Source: Bacillota bacterium
GTDB taxonomy: Bacteria > Bacillota > Clostridia > Lachnospirales > Cellulosilyticaceae
Direction: 5' to 3'
DNA: 64,000 nucleotides
NCBI GenBank assembly: GCA_023410675.1
Contig: JAEYPM010000019.1
Span: forward strand, 1-64,000
Shown piece after piece: positions 34,079 to 43,860 of this stretch (positions are counted from its first letter, which is position 1; each line of letters opens with the position of its first letter). Both the position numbers and the translations under genes were made by a program. Under the pieces are notes generated by a model. The model did not search any database and was not told where the DNA came from. It saw only the letters and a list, made by a program, of their open reading frames with translations.

Positions 34079-35106
34079 AATATGACTCCCTTATTTCCTT
34101 CTACAATTTCACCAATAATTGTTGCCTGTTCACCAACTTCTTTTAATGCAGAGACTACTTTGTCTGCCTCTTCCTTTGCAACAACCATCATCATACCAAT
34201 ACCCATATTAAAAGTATTGTATAGTTCTTCTTTATCTAAACCTGATGTCTCTTCTAGGAACTTATAAATAGGTGGTTTTACAATATTCCTAAGATATATT
34301 TTCGCATTTACTGAATCAGGAAGCATACGTGGTACGTTTTCTATAAAGCCTCCACCTGTAATATGTGCCATACCTTTGATTTTAGCAGCTTCTTTAGCAG
34401 CTAAGAAAGCTTTAACATACAATTTAGTTGGTTTAAGTAGTGCTTCTCCATAAGTTTCACCAAGGCTATCACTATACTCACTTAAGTTTAAATTTGCTTT
34501 TTCTATTAGTTTTCTAACAAGAGAAAATCCATTGCTATGAACACCTGAAGAAGGAAGTCCTATAATGACATCACCTGTTTTTATCTCTTTTCCATCGATC
34601 ATTGCTTCTCTATCTACAATTCCTACTGCAAACCCAGCTACATCATACTCTCCATCTTGATAAAATCCTGGCATTTCTGCTGTCTCTCCACCAATTAAAG
34701 CACACATACTTTCCTTACATCCATCGCTAATTCCTTTAACTATTTCTGAAATATGCTCAGGTGCAATTTTCCCTGTTGCGATATAATCTAAGAAGAATAA
34801 AGGAACAGCACCAGCACAAAGAATATCGTTGACACACATTGCCACGCAGTCAATGCCAATCGTATCATGTTTATCCATCATAAATGCTAACTTTAATTTT
34901 GTACCAATACCATCTGTTCCTGATACTAAAACAGGTTCCTTCATCCCTGCAAAACGTGCAAGTGAAAAACTACCACCAAAGCTTCCTATATCCGTAAGTA
35001 CACCTTCAGTAAAAGTTGATTGTACATGTTTTTTCATTTGTGCAACCGCTTCATAACCGCGATGGACATCAACCCCTGCATCTTTATAAGTAATTTTATT
35101 AGTCAT
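34066..35106 (-). CDS. purM: Phosphoribosylformylglycinamidine cyclo-ligase
   Basis: PurM closes the imidazole ring to form AIR, step 5. The 346-residue protein shows YKDAGVDVHRGYEAV at the start, the ATP-binding VSGTDGIGTKLKLAF, DCVAMCVNDILCAGAVP, and ITGGGFIENVPRMLP late in the chain. It is in the AIRS family, related to part of PurL. Its start codon shares one base with the purF stop. Confidence 0.98.
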   Translation of the reverse strand: MTNKITYKDAGVDVHRGYEAVAQMKKHVQSTFTEGVLTDIGSFGGSFSLARFAGMKEPVLVSGTDGIGTKLKLAFMMDKHDTIGIDCVAMCVNDILCAGAVPLFFLDYIATGKIAPEHISEIVKGISDGCKESMCALIGGETAEMPGFYQDGEYDVAGFAVGIVDREAMIDGKEIKTGDVIIGLPSSGVHSNGFSLVRKLIEKANLNLSEYSDSLGETYGEALLKPTKLYVKAFLAAKEAAKIKGMAHITGGGFIENVPRMLPDSVNAKIYLRNIVKPPIYKFLEETSGLDKEELYNTFNMGIGMMMVVAKEEADKVVSALKEVGEQATIIGEIVEGNKGVILCED

Positions 35107-36527
35107 TAAACTTCCTCCTTTTTATTGCACTCCCCCACTTGCACGTCAATGGGTACTTCCATAGGATATTTCCCATTAAAACAAGCCTTACAAAAGCCAC
35201 CTTGGCCTCCGCAAATTTCTGCTAGATTTTCACATGAAAGATAAGTCAGTGAATCTGCACCTAGAAAATCTCTTATTTCATCTACACTCATATTCGCTCC
35301 AATTAAATACTCTCTATAAGGCGTATCGATACCAAAATAACAAGAATATTGCACAGGAGGAGATGTTATACACACATGTACCTCTTTAGCTCCTGCTTTT
35401 TTAATCTGTTCCACAATACGCTTGCAGGTTGTTCCTCTTACAATGGAGTCATCAATCATAATGATTCTTTTTCCTTCAATATTTTGTTTTAAAGGAGAAA
35501 GTTTAATTTTTACAGCGTTTTCTCTCATCTCTTGTGTCGGTTGAATAAACGTACGACCTATATATCTATTTTTTACAAGTCCCTCTCCGTAAGGTATTCC
35601 TGATGCTTTTGAATAACCAATAGCTGCTGGAATACCTGAGTCTGGTACAGGTATTACAATATCTGCCTCAATTTTCTTTTGTCTTGCAAGAATGGCTCCA
35701 GATTTTTCTCTAAAGCTATACACACTATGCCCATCCATTTGGCTATCTGGTCTAGCAAAATAAATCAGTTCAAAAATACATACGTGCTTTTGGCACCAAT
35801 TAGATGGTTGTATATTAGATAAACCTTCTTGATTAATGATTACAATTTCACCTGGCTCCACATCTCTTACAAATTCTGCATCAAGAACATCTAGAGCACA
35901 ACTTTCTGAAGATAAAATATAACCATCTTGGGTTTTGCCAATACAAAGTGGTCTTAGTCCATGTGGATCTCTAACCCCAATAAGACTATCTTTTGTTGTA
36001 ATGACTAAGGCATACGCTCCTTTTAAGAGGCTCATTGTATTTTTAATAGCTATTTCTATGCCTCTTTTATTATTTCTTGCAATAAGATTCAAAATGGATT
36101 CTGAATCAGTAGTTGTTTGAAAAATAACACTGTCATCTTCTAACATTTCTCTAATGCTTTGACTATTTACTAGGTTTCCATTATGAGCAAGACCAATTGC
36201 ACCATGTTTATATTTAGCAACTAAAGGTTGTGCATTTCGTCCATCTTTCTCTCCTGAAGTAGAATATCTTACATGTCCTATTGCAATATTTCCCTTAAGT
36301 TCTTTCATGTTGTCTTCATTAAAAACATCTGAAACCAGGCCAACCCCTTTAAATACTTCAATCGTGCCATTATTATTGACAGCAATTCCTGCTGACTCTT
36401 GCCCTCTATGTTGAAGAGCAAAGAGTCCATAATAAGCCCTTCTTGCTGCTGTTTCATCGTCTTTATCTAAATAAACACCTATTACGCCACATTCTTCATG
36501 TAGTGAATCATCTTGAATATATTCCAT
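35106..36527 (-). CDS. purF: Amidophosphoribosyltransferase
   Basis: PurF makes phosphoribosylamine from PRPP and glutamine, the first committed step. An 11-12 residue propeptide (EYIQDDSLHEE) precedes the catalytic Cys of CGVIGVYL, as in the B. subtilis enzyme. The glutaminase domain is followed by the PRTase domain with the PRPP loop IIMIDDSIVRGTT. Cysteines (CENLAEICGGQGG, FCKACF) fit the 4Fe-4S cluster of the Bacillus-type enzyme. Start taken at 36527, 9 bases after TAGGAG; the ATG at 36536 abuts the RBS. Confidence 0.97.
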   Translation of the reverse strand: MEYIQDDSLHEECGVIGVYLDKDDETAARRAYYGLFALQHRGQESAGIAVNNNGTIEVFKGVGLVSDVFNEDNMKELKGNIAIGHVRYSTSGEKDGRNAQPLVAKYKHGAIGLAHNGNLVNSQSIREMLEDDSVIFQTTTDSESILNLIARNNKRGIEIAIKNTMSLLKGAYALVITTKDSLIGVRDPHGLRPLCIGKTQDGYILSSESCALDVLDAEFVRDVEPGEIVIINQEGLSNIQPSNWCQKHVCIFELIYFARPDSQMDGHSVYSFREKSGAILARQKKIEADIVIPVPDSGIPAAIGYSKASGIPYGEGLVKNRYIGRTFIQPTQEMRENAVKIKLSPLKQNIEGKRIIMIDDSIVRGTTCKRIVEQIKKAGAKEVHVCITSPPVQYSCYFGIDTPYREYLIGANMSVDEIRDFLGADSLTYLSCENLAEICGGQGGFCKACFNGKYPMEVPIDVQVGECNKKEEV

Positions 36528-36539
36528 TAGGTTCATCTC

Positions 36540-37244
36540 CTATTTAGTAACTCTATTTAACATTTCCTCATAAACCTCTTCAACGCCTCCAAGGTCTCTT
36601 CTAAATCTGTCTTTATCAAGCTTCTTATTTGTTTCTGCATCCCAAAATCTACATGTATCAGGAGATATTTCATCAGCAAGAATAATTTGACCATCTACTC
36701 TTCCAAGTTCAATTTTAAAGTCAATTAACTTAACACCTATTTTCAAAAAGTATTCTTTTAATAGCTCGTTGATTTTAAGAGTCATCTCAGACATTATTTT
36801 AAGCTCATCTTCTGTAGCAATCCCAAGTGCTAAAATATGATAATCATTAATCATTGGATCGCCTAATGCATCATCTTTTAAGCAAAATTCAAGTGTAGGA
36901 TTTTTTAAAACTGTCCCTTCTTCAACACCAAACCTTTTTGAAAAAGAACCTGCTGCTACATTACGTACGATAACTTCAAGAGGCACAATCTCAACAGCTT
37001 TTACTACTGTTTCTCTATCATTTAATTCTTCTACAAAATGTGTCTTTATGCCATGCTCACTAAGCATTTGGCACATAATATTACTCATGCGGTTGTTAAC
37101 AACACCTTTACCAACAATCGTTCCTCTTTTTTCTCCATTAAATGCTGTTGCATCATCTTTATAACTTACAATGTAATAATTTTCGTTATCTGTTTTATAA
37201 ACTCTTTTTGCTTTTCCTTCGTATAACAACTCTCTTTTTTCCAT
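36540..37244 (-). CDS. purC: SAICAR synthetase
   Basis: PurC joins CAIR and aspartate using ATP to give SAICAR. The 234-residue protein has the N-terminal LLYEGKAKRVYKTD, central VEIVPLEVIVRNVAAGSF and LIDFKIELGR, then ILADEISPDTCRFWD. It sits between purE and purF with 12 bases to purF, in the usual order for Firmicutes. Length is normal. Confidence 0.98.
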   Translation of the reverse strand: MEKRELLYEGKAKRVYKTDNENYYIVSYKDDATAFNGEKRGTIVGKGVVNNRMSNIMCQMLSEHGIKTHFVEELNDRETVVKAVEIVPLEVIVRNVAAGSFSKRFGVEEGTVLKNPTLEFCLKDDALGDPMINDYHILALGIATEDELKIMSEMTLKINELLKEYFLKIGVKLIDFKIELGRVDGQIILADEISPDTCRFWDAETNKKLDKDRFRRDLGGVEEVYEEMLNRVTK

Positions 37245-37300
37245 GTTCTATTCCTCCTAAATATTGACTTGATTGATTATAAATTTGATTGATTGATAGA

Positions 37301-37789
37301 TTACTGAAATCTTGCCTTAACTGCTGCATCCTTTTCCATTACTTTTAATGCCATATTCTTTTTAAAGTCTTTAAGCTTATTTTTTAAATCAGTATCACTT
37401 AATGCAAGCATTTGCACCGCTAAAATCCCTGCATTTTCTGCTCCGTCTACGGCAACTGTTGCAACTGGAATGCCAGGAGGCATCTGCACCATTGATAATA
37501 AAGAATCAAGACCATCCATCGTACTTGATTTAATAGGGAGTCCAATAACTGGAAGGGTTGTAAATGCTGCGAGTACGCCTCCTAAATGGGCTGCCTTCCC
37601 AGCAGCTGCTACAATAACTCCTATCCCATTTTCCTCAGCTTCTTTTGCAAATTTTTCTGCTTCATAAGGCGTTCTATGTGCTGAAATAACACGTACCTCT
37701 ACTTCTACACCAAAATCTTTTACTGTTTTAACACCCTTTTCAACAACAGGTAAATCCGAATCACTGCCCATTACAAAAGCTACTTTCAT
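37301..37789 (-). CDS. purE: N5-CAIR mutase
   Basis: This 162-residue class I PurE converts N5-CAIR to CAIR. The signature MGSDSDLPV is at the N-terminus, followed by VISAHRTPYEAEKFA and AGKAAHLGGVLAAFTTLPVI. A partner purK, normally needed to make N5-CAIR, is not in this window. RBS AGGAGG precedes the ATG. Confidence 0.97.
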   Translation of the reverse strand: MKVAFVMGSDSDLPVVEKGVKTVKDFGVEVEVRVISAHRTPYEAEKFAKEAEENGIGVIVAAAGKAAHLGGVLAAFTTLPVIGLPIKSSTMDGLDSLLSMVQMPPGIPVATVAVDGAENAGILAVQMLALSDTDLKNKLKDFKKNMALKVMEKDAAVKARFQ

Positions 37790-37852
37790 GTTAAACCTCC
37801 TATTATACTTTTGATCCTATCTAACCATTTAACTTTACTAAGCATTAAAAAA

Positions 37853-40800
37853 CTAAATGAAGTATTCTACTCCTGATAAAAAGATTTGTTGGTCTTTTTT
37901 ACCTGGAATATTAATATGCACATGGCTACCTACTCTTTCACTGTGACCCATTTTACCGATAATTCTTCCGTCTTCTGATAAAATTCCTTCGATATTATGC
38001 ATACTTCCGTTAACATTGACTGATCCATCTTTGCTTGGGAAGCCACTTTCATCTACATATTGGCTAAACACTTGTCCATTTTGGATTAATTTTTCAATTA
38101 TTGCCTCGCTGGCTACAAATCTTCCTTCTCCATGGGATACTGGAATTTCATAAATTTCTCCTACCTGTACTCTAGCAAGCCAAGGTGATTGTGCACTTGT
38201 AATTTTTGTTTTTGCCATAAGTGAAATATGTTTACCAATAGTATTGTAAGTAAGTGTTGGACACTCGCTATCCATTTCTCTTATTTCTCCATAAGGTAAA
38301 AGTCCTAATTTAACAAGTACTTGGAATCCATTGCAAATACCTAACATGAGACCATCTCTACTATATAAGTGCTCATCAATAGCCGCTTTTAGTTTTTCGC
38401 TCCTAAATATACTTGCAATAAACTTTCCACTTCCATCTGGTTCATCCCCTGCCGAAAAACCTCCTGCAAAAGCAACAATTTGTGCCTCTTTAATTGCCTT
38501 TTCAAGATGATTAATAGAATCATTAATATCTGAAGAAGTTCTGTTGACAAATAATACTTCGTTTACATGTGCACCAGCTTTTTCAAATGCACGTCTTGTA
38601 TCCCCCTCACAGTTTGTTCCTGGGAATACTGGAATCACTACTGTTGGTTTGGCTATTTTATTTTTTGCAATATAGACTTTTCTTTCTCCTTTAAATGTGG
38701 CATCTTTAGCTTCTGTGTCCGTATCTGCCTTAACAGAAAATACTTTTTCAAGTGGGCTTGAAATTTCCTCTATGGCATCATTTATAGAATAGCTTATATC
38801 ATCTATGGTAAGTACCTCTTCATCCATGGTACTTCCAATTGTGATAAACATATTGTTATTAATTTCATTTTCTACCTTTTCGCTGACCTCTATCACTAAG
38901 TCTCCATAACTTGCTGCAAAAGGTAATAGATAGTTATCTTTTAACTGAGCTAAGGCACCTATATTATTGCCTATTGCCATCTGTGTAAGTGCTGCAACAA
39001 TGCCGCCTTTTCCTATTGAATAGGCACTTCTTATTTTCCCTGCTTTCGACAAAGTATATAGGGTCTCATAAGCATTATGCATTGCCTTAAAGTCTGGTAT
39101 TAAATGAGCATCTCGTGGTATTTTTACATAAATAATCTTACTATCTGTCTCTTTAAAACTACCACTCACACATTCACTAGCATCACCTAGGTTGCATGTA
39201 AATGAAATAAGTGTTGGGGGAACATTAATATTTTCAAAAGTACCTGACATACTGTCTTTTCCACCTATTGCACAGATACCAAGTTCTTTTTGTGCTTTTA
39301 GAGCACCTAGGAGTGCACTTGCAGGTTTACCCCATTTTACTTCATCTTCTCCAAGTCTTTCAAAATATTCTTGGAAAGAAAGATAAGTATTGTTATAGTC
39401 TGCTCCTAACGCTACAAGTTTTGCAACACTTTCTACCACTGCATAAAGTGCTCCATGGAATGGAGAGATCTCTGATAAATAAGGATCAAATCCATGGGTC
39501 ATATAAGTAGCTGCAGAGGTTTCTCCTTCAAGGGCAGGAACTTTAGCTACCATACCAACTTCTTTTGTTAGCTGATTTTTTCCCCCATAAGGCATAAGAA
39601 CACTGCCTGCACCTATTGTTGAATCAAACTGCATTCCTAAACCTTTTTGCAGTCCAACATTTAAATCCTTCAACATAGCAAATATGCTCTCTTTTGTTAA
39701 ATCATCTTTTCTCATTAGGTCACTTGAAACTACCAGCAAATAAGGATCTGCTATTTTAGCATTTCTTTTTTGTGTCACACCTGCACTATCTAAAAAGTCT
39801 CTTTTTATATTAACAACTTCTTTGCCTCTCCATGTCATAATCAGTCTTTTTTCTTCAGTTACAACTGCTACTTTTACTGCATTTAAGTTCTCTTTTGCAC
39901 AAATTTCTTTGACTAATACTTCATCCTTAGCTTCTATTGCAATTGCCATTCTTTCTTGTGACTCTGATATAGCAAGCTCTGTTGCGTCAAGTCCTAGGTA
40001 TTTTACAGGTACTGTATCTAAGTTTATATTAAGTCCCTCAGCTATTTCTCCAATAGCAACGCATACACCACCTGCTCCAAAATCATTGCACCTTTTAACA
40101 CGGAGTGAAAACTCTGGATTTCTAAACAGTCTTTGAAGTTTTCTTTCTTCTACAGGATTTCCTTTTTGAACTTCAGAGCCACATTCTTTTAAAGAATCCT
40201 CTGTATGTTCTTTTGATGAACCTGTTGCACCACCACATCCATCTCTACCTGTTGCACCGCCTATTAATAAGATAATATCTCCTTTTTGAGGTTCTTCTCT
40301 TACAACATTTGCCTTTTTAACAGCCCCAACTACTGCACCTACTTCAAGTCTTTTTGCTTTATATCCTGGATGGTAGTATTCTTTTACTTCACCTGTTGCA
40401 AGACCAATTTGATTGCCGTAAGAACTATAACCATTGGCTGCTGTTTTTGTTATAACCCTCTGTGGAAGCTTAAATGGCATGGTATCTTCAATTTTTTCAT
40501 TGGGGTCCCCACTACCAGTAACACGCATCGCTTGATACACATATGCTCTTCCAGAAAGCGGATCTCTTATTGCACCGCCAAGACAAGTCGCTGCTCCACC
40601 AAATGGTTCGATTTCTGTTGGATGATTATGTGTTTCGTTCTTAAATAGGATAAGATAGTCTTCATCTTTACCATTTACTTTAATGGTATCTTCAATTGTA
40701 CAAGCATTGATTTCAGCTGATTCTACTAATTTATCAAGCTTGCCATGTTTTTTAAGGTGCTTCACAATAATAGTAGCCATATCCATAAGACATACTTTTT

Positions 40801-41614
40801 TCTTTTTTTCTGTATAGATTTCATCACGCATGGCATAGTATTCATTTAAAGCTTCTTTTATTGGTTTTGAAAAAAGACCTTCTTCTACTTCTATGCTTGG
40901 AATCTCTGTCATAAAAGTTGTATGTCTACAATGATCAGACCAATAGGTATCGACTACCTTAAGTTCTGTATAACTTGGATTTCGATTTTCGGATTTATAA
41001 TAGGATTGAAAATAAACTAAATCATCAAGGCTCATAGCAAGACCTTCACTTTTTCTAAAGTCTTCTAATGCTTCTTGTGATAAATCATTGAATGCTTCTA
41101 ATATTTTTACATCGTTTGGAATGGGATATGTTAAATTAAGGGTTTTATATTTATCTAAAGGTACTTCTTCACTTTCAATAGGATTGATTGCATACTGCTT
41201 AATTTTGCTTTTTTGATTTTCACTTAAATTTCCTTTAACATAGTATACTTTTCCTGATTTTACAATAGGATTTAAGTTACTATCAATGGTTCTAATACAT
41301 TGAACACAAGAATCAGCTCTTTGATCATATTGACCTGGCAGATAACTTACTGCAAATAACAAACAATTATCATCTTCTAATATCTTAGTATCTAAATCTT
41401 CCTCATATAAATTATCTGATTGTGGCTCAGAAAAAATGGTATTTAGTGCTTGTTTATAAGTAGCCTCTGTTATTCCATCTATGTCATATCTATTGATTAT
41501 TCGAACATCTTCTACTTCCTCTATATGCAAAAATTCTTTCAAATCTTTTTTCATTCGTTTTGCTTCAATATCAAAGCCTTTTTTCTTTTCTACATATACT
41601 CTAAAAACGCTCAT
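37853..41614 (-). CDS. purL: FGAM synthase, single-chain
   Basis: This 1253-residue enzyme performs step 4 with ATP and glutamine. It is the single-chain form: an N-terminal PurS-like domain, two AIRS-type halves (FKNETHNHPTEIEPFGGAAT near residue 325, and AIGGKDSMSGTF late in the second half), and a C-terminal class I glutaminase with PVFPGTNCEGD, the nucleophile in LGICNGFQVL and the His in PVSHGEGRF. Many Firmicutes use separate PurS, PurQ and PurL, so the fused form is notable but is known in Clostridia. It heads the operon. Confidence 0.97.
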   Translation of the reverse strand: MSVFRVYVEKKKGFDIEAKRMKKDLKEFLHIEEVEDVRIINRYDIDGITEATYKQALNTIFSEPQSDNLYEEDLDTKILEDDNCLLFAVSYLPGQYDQRADSCVQCIRTIDSNLNPIVKSGKVYYVKGNLSENQKSKIKQYAINPIESEEVPLDKYKTLNLTYPIPNDVKILEAFNDLSQEALEDFRKSEGLAMSLDDLVYFQSYYKSENRNPSYTELKVVDTYWSDHCRHTTFMTEIPSIEVEEGLFSKPIKEALNEYYAMRDEIYTEKKKKVCLMDMATIIVKHLKKHGKLDKLVESAEINACTIEDTIKVNGKDEDYLILFKNETHNHPTEIEPFGGAATCLGGAIRDPLSGRAYVYQAMRVTGSGDPNEKIEDTMPFKLPQRVITKTAANGYSSYGNQIGLATGEVKEYYHPGYKAKRLEVGAVVGAVKKANVVREEPQKGDIILLIGGATGRDGCGGATGSSKEHTEDSLKECGSEVQKGNPVEERKLQRLFRNPEFSLRVKRCNDFGAGGVCVAIGEIAEGLNINLDTVPVKYLGLDATELAISESQERMAIAIEAKDEVLVKEICAKENLNAVKVAVVTEEKRLIMTWRGKEVVNIKRDFLDSAGVTQKRNAKIADPYLLVVSSDLMRKDDLTKESIFAMLKDLNVGLQKGLGMQFDSTIGAGSVLMPYGGKNQLTKEVGMVAKVPALEGETSAATYMTHGFDPYLSEISPFHGALYAVVESVAKLVALGADYNNTYLSFQEYFERLGEDEVKWGKPASALLGALKAQKELGICAIGGKDSMSGTFENINVPPTLISFTCNLGDASECVSGSFKETDSKIIYVKIPRDAHLIPDFKAMHNAYETLYTLSKAGKIRSAYSIGKGGIVAALTQMAIGNNIGALAQLKDNYLLPFAASYGDLVIEVSEKVENEINNNMFITIGSTMDEEVLTIDDISYSINDAIEEISSPLEKVFSVKADTDTEAKDATFKGERKVYIAKNKIAKPTVVIPVFPGTNCEGDTRRAFEKAGAHVNEVLFVNRTSSDINDSINHLEKAIKEAQIVAFAGGFSAGDEPDGSGKFIASIFRSEKLKAAIDEHLYSRDGLMLGICNGFQVLVKLGLLPYGEIREMDSECPTLTYNTIGKHISLMAKTKITSAQSPWLARVQVGEIYEIPVSHGEGRFVASEAIIEKLIQNGQVFSQYVDESGFPSKDGSVNVNGSMHNIEGILSEDGRIIGKMGHSERVGSHVHINIPGKKDQQIFLSGVEYFI

Positions 41615-41655
41615 CCTTGTGCTCCTTTCTTAATATAAAGCAATTAACTACCTAA

Positions 41656-41684
41656 AGATTATCATATATCTAATAGGTAGTCAA
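41656..41684 (-). promoter_or_regulatory. pur operon promoter
   Basis: The minus strand has TTGACT (41679-41684), 17 bases, then TAATCT (41656-41661), about 40 bases before purL. CTACCTA (41648-41654) and TAGGTAG (41674-41680) form an inverted repeat spanning the promoter and the first transcribed bases. Confidence 0.7.
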
Positions 41685-41689
41685 TCACT

Positions 41690-41731
41690 TTATCGAACAT
41701 TAATTACCCTTATCTAATAAAGGTTCGATTT
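41690..41731. promoter_or_regulatory. Inverted pair of PurBox-like sites
   Basis: CGAAC followed by ATT (41694-41701) and its inverted partner GTTCG (41723-41727) lie just upstream of the purL -35 box. In B. subtilis PurR sites are two inverted CGAAC-centred PurBoxes separated by about 16-17 bases between full boxes, which corresponds to roughly 23 bases between cores; here it is 24. The cytosine before CGAAC in the consensus is replaced by T. PurR control is therefore likely, by analogy. Confidence 0.55.
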
Positions 41732-41806
41732 TTATTCTTTTTGCTTAAATTTCAATACTTAGAAAATATTTTTTTATATAATAAAGTCATTATTTATTTA
41801 TACATT

Positions 41807-43813
41807 TTACATTTCTCGTTCTTTTATAAGCCCTAGACGGTAGTAATCTACTAATGTAATGAGTGCTTGTACTTGACTGGCTATGTTTTTTCCAACATCA
41901 GTATCCTTAACCATCTTCCTTTGAGAAACATATTCAATAATATTGACCGTAGAAACTATATCATTTTCAGACATAATAGCCTTTTCTACTCCTTCAAAGG
42001 GCTGGTGGGATGCAAGCTGAAGCCCATAAGAATTATAAATAAGTGTATAACCTGCAATGCCTGTAATTTTTTGATAGGCTTTTGTGAATCCTCCATCAAT
42101 AACAATCATTTTACCCTCAGCTTTAATTGGTGTTTCTCCTTTTTTTACCTTAACAGGAACATGTCCATTAATAATATGAGACGCATCTTGTTTCATATTA
42201 AAGTCATCAAATATCTTATGGGCAAGTTCCTTAGAGACTAATAGATTATAATAGGCATTACTCTTTTCTTCTTTTGGGTTTCCTTTGGTTTTATGTTCAT
42301 TTCTTGGATCATTTTCTTTAATAAAATATTTTTCAAAGGTTGCCATTTTATCTTTTCCAAATAAAGGGGAATACCTCCCGCACCATAAGTACCACATCAT
42401 ATCTTGAGCTTTAGTCCTTTTTATTGAATTTTCTTGATTAAAATAGCCTTCTCTAACTATTTCTTCTAATTTATCTAAATAGGCCTTCCCATAATATACT
42501 TTACCCTCTAAGCTTATTTTTTTAAAACTTCCATCTTCATTCATTAAAATACATCCATGATAGAGCAAATTGTCATTGTAAATCTTGTACATACTTCCTT
42601 TGGAAAATAGGAAACGGATATGTTCTTGAAGCTTAAAGCTTTGTCTAAAGGAATTCTTAAGCCTCTCTACAACTTGCTTTTCTTCATCTGAAAGCTCATA
42701 GGGGTTATTCGGATCTACTGTTGGAAAATCTGCATCTTTGAGTTCATAAGTACAGCCATCTATAGTGCATGTCTTGTGTGTATAATCAATAAGATGAAGA
42801 AAATCTCTATTTTTCATCTCCTTGTCAAAGCAGTTTTCTATTAGCTCATGTTCCAGCTTAAACTGAATGATGGTGATTGCCTTATGCATCAAAGTAATAA
42901 GCTCTTTATCTTCGTTTCTTATCTGACTATCCTCATCTGCCTTAGGGATAAAGTAGCTACAATCTACATGCTTATATCCATTAATAGCAAATGTAGCTAG
43001 TGGCAACAAGTTGATGCCATATCCTTCTTCTATAGTCTCAAGATTAGAATATTTACATGCTATCCTTATTACATTTGCAATACATGCCTCACTTCCTAAT
43101 GCAGCACCCATCCATAAAATATCATGATTACCCCACTGAATATCAATAGAATGATAGTGCATCATGGTATCTAAAACTTTATCTGCTCTTGGTCCCCTAT
43201 CAAATATATCTCCTAAGACATGGAGCCTATCCACTGCAAGACGCTGTATCAAATAGCAAAAGGCACATAAAAACTCGTTTGCCTTGTTAAGGCTCACAAT
43301 CCTCATAATAATCTCATTATAGTACTGTTCTTTGTTATGGGTATCTATTTGTTCATTAAGTAGCTCCTCCATAACATAAGCAAATTGTTTTGGAAGAGCT
43401 TTTCTTACCTTTGACCGTGTATATTTTGATGAAACTACCTTGCATATTTTGATAATCCTAAATAAGGTAATTCGGTACCACTCATCTATATCTTCTTCTT
43501 TTTTAATGATCTGCTCCAATTGCCTTTCTGGATAGTAAATCAACATTGCCAGTCTTCTTCTTTCTCTTTCAGAGAGTTCACTTGAAAACAGCTGATCGAT
43601 CTTAGGCTTAAGTACCCCTGAGGCATTTCTAAGTACATGTGAAAATGCCTCATATTCACCATGTATATCTGATACAAAATGCTCCGTCGCCTTAGGCAAG
43701 TTGAGTATTGCTTGTAAATTAATAATTTCCGTAATAGCTGCATCTGTTGTTTGATACTGTTTTGATAAGAACTTTAGTAATTCTATATTGATGTTTTTTT
43801 CACTTGCTGTCAT
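41807..43813 (-). CDS. fbp: Fructose-1,6-bisphosphatase class III
   Basis: This 668-residue enzyme belongs to the Firmicutes class III FBPase family, a gluconeogenic phosphatase. It has metallophosphoesterase motifs VSDIHGEYEAF (near residue 47), VLGDIFDRGPRAD, WGNHDILWMGAA and IINGHVPVKVKKGE, in the standard order. Length is normal. RBS GAGGAGG lies before the ATG. It follows the last TPR gene by 47 bases without a visible terminator, so it may be read from the TPR array or have its own promoter. Confidence 0.97.
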   Translation of the reverse strand: MTASEKNINIELLKFLSKQYQTTDAAITEIINLQAILNLPKATEHFVSDIHGEYEAFSHVLRNASGVLKPKIDQLFSSELSERERRRLAMLIYYPERQLEQIIKKEEDIDEWYRITLFRIIKICKVVSSKYTRSKVRKALPKQFAYVMEELLNEQIDTHNKEQYYNEIIMRIVSLNKANEFLCAFCYLIQRLAVDRLHVLGDIFDRGPRADKVLDTMMHYHSIDIQWGNHDILWMGAALGSEACIANVIRIACKYSNLETIEEGYGINLLPLATFAINGYKHVDCSYFIPKADEDSQIRNEDKELITLMHKAITIIQFKLEHELIENCFDKEMKNRDFLHLIDYTHKTCTIDGCTYELKDADFPTVDPNNPYELSDEEKQVVERLKNSFRQSFKLQEHIRFLFSKGSMYKIYNDNLLYHGCILMNEDGSFKKISLEGKVYYGKAYLDKLEEIVREGYFNQENSIKRTKAQDMMWYLWCGRYSPLFGKDKMATFEKYFIKENDPRNEHKTKGNPKEEKSNAYYNLLVSKELAHKIFDDFNMKQDASHIINGHVPVKVKKGETPIKAEGKMIVIDGGFTKAYQKITGIAGYTLIYNSYGLQLASHQPFEGVEKAIMSENDIVSTVNIIEYVSQRKMVKDTDVGKNIASQVQALITLVDYYRLGLIKEREM

Positions 43814-43860
43814 TCCTATTTCCTCCTCATGATGTCATAACTTAGTATTGTCTCTATTTC

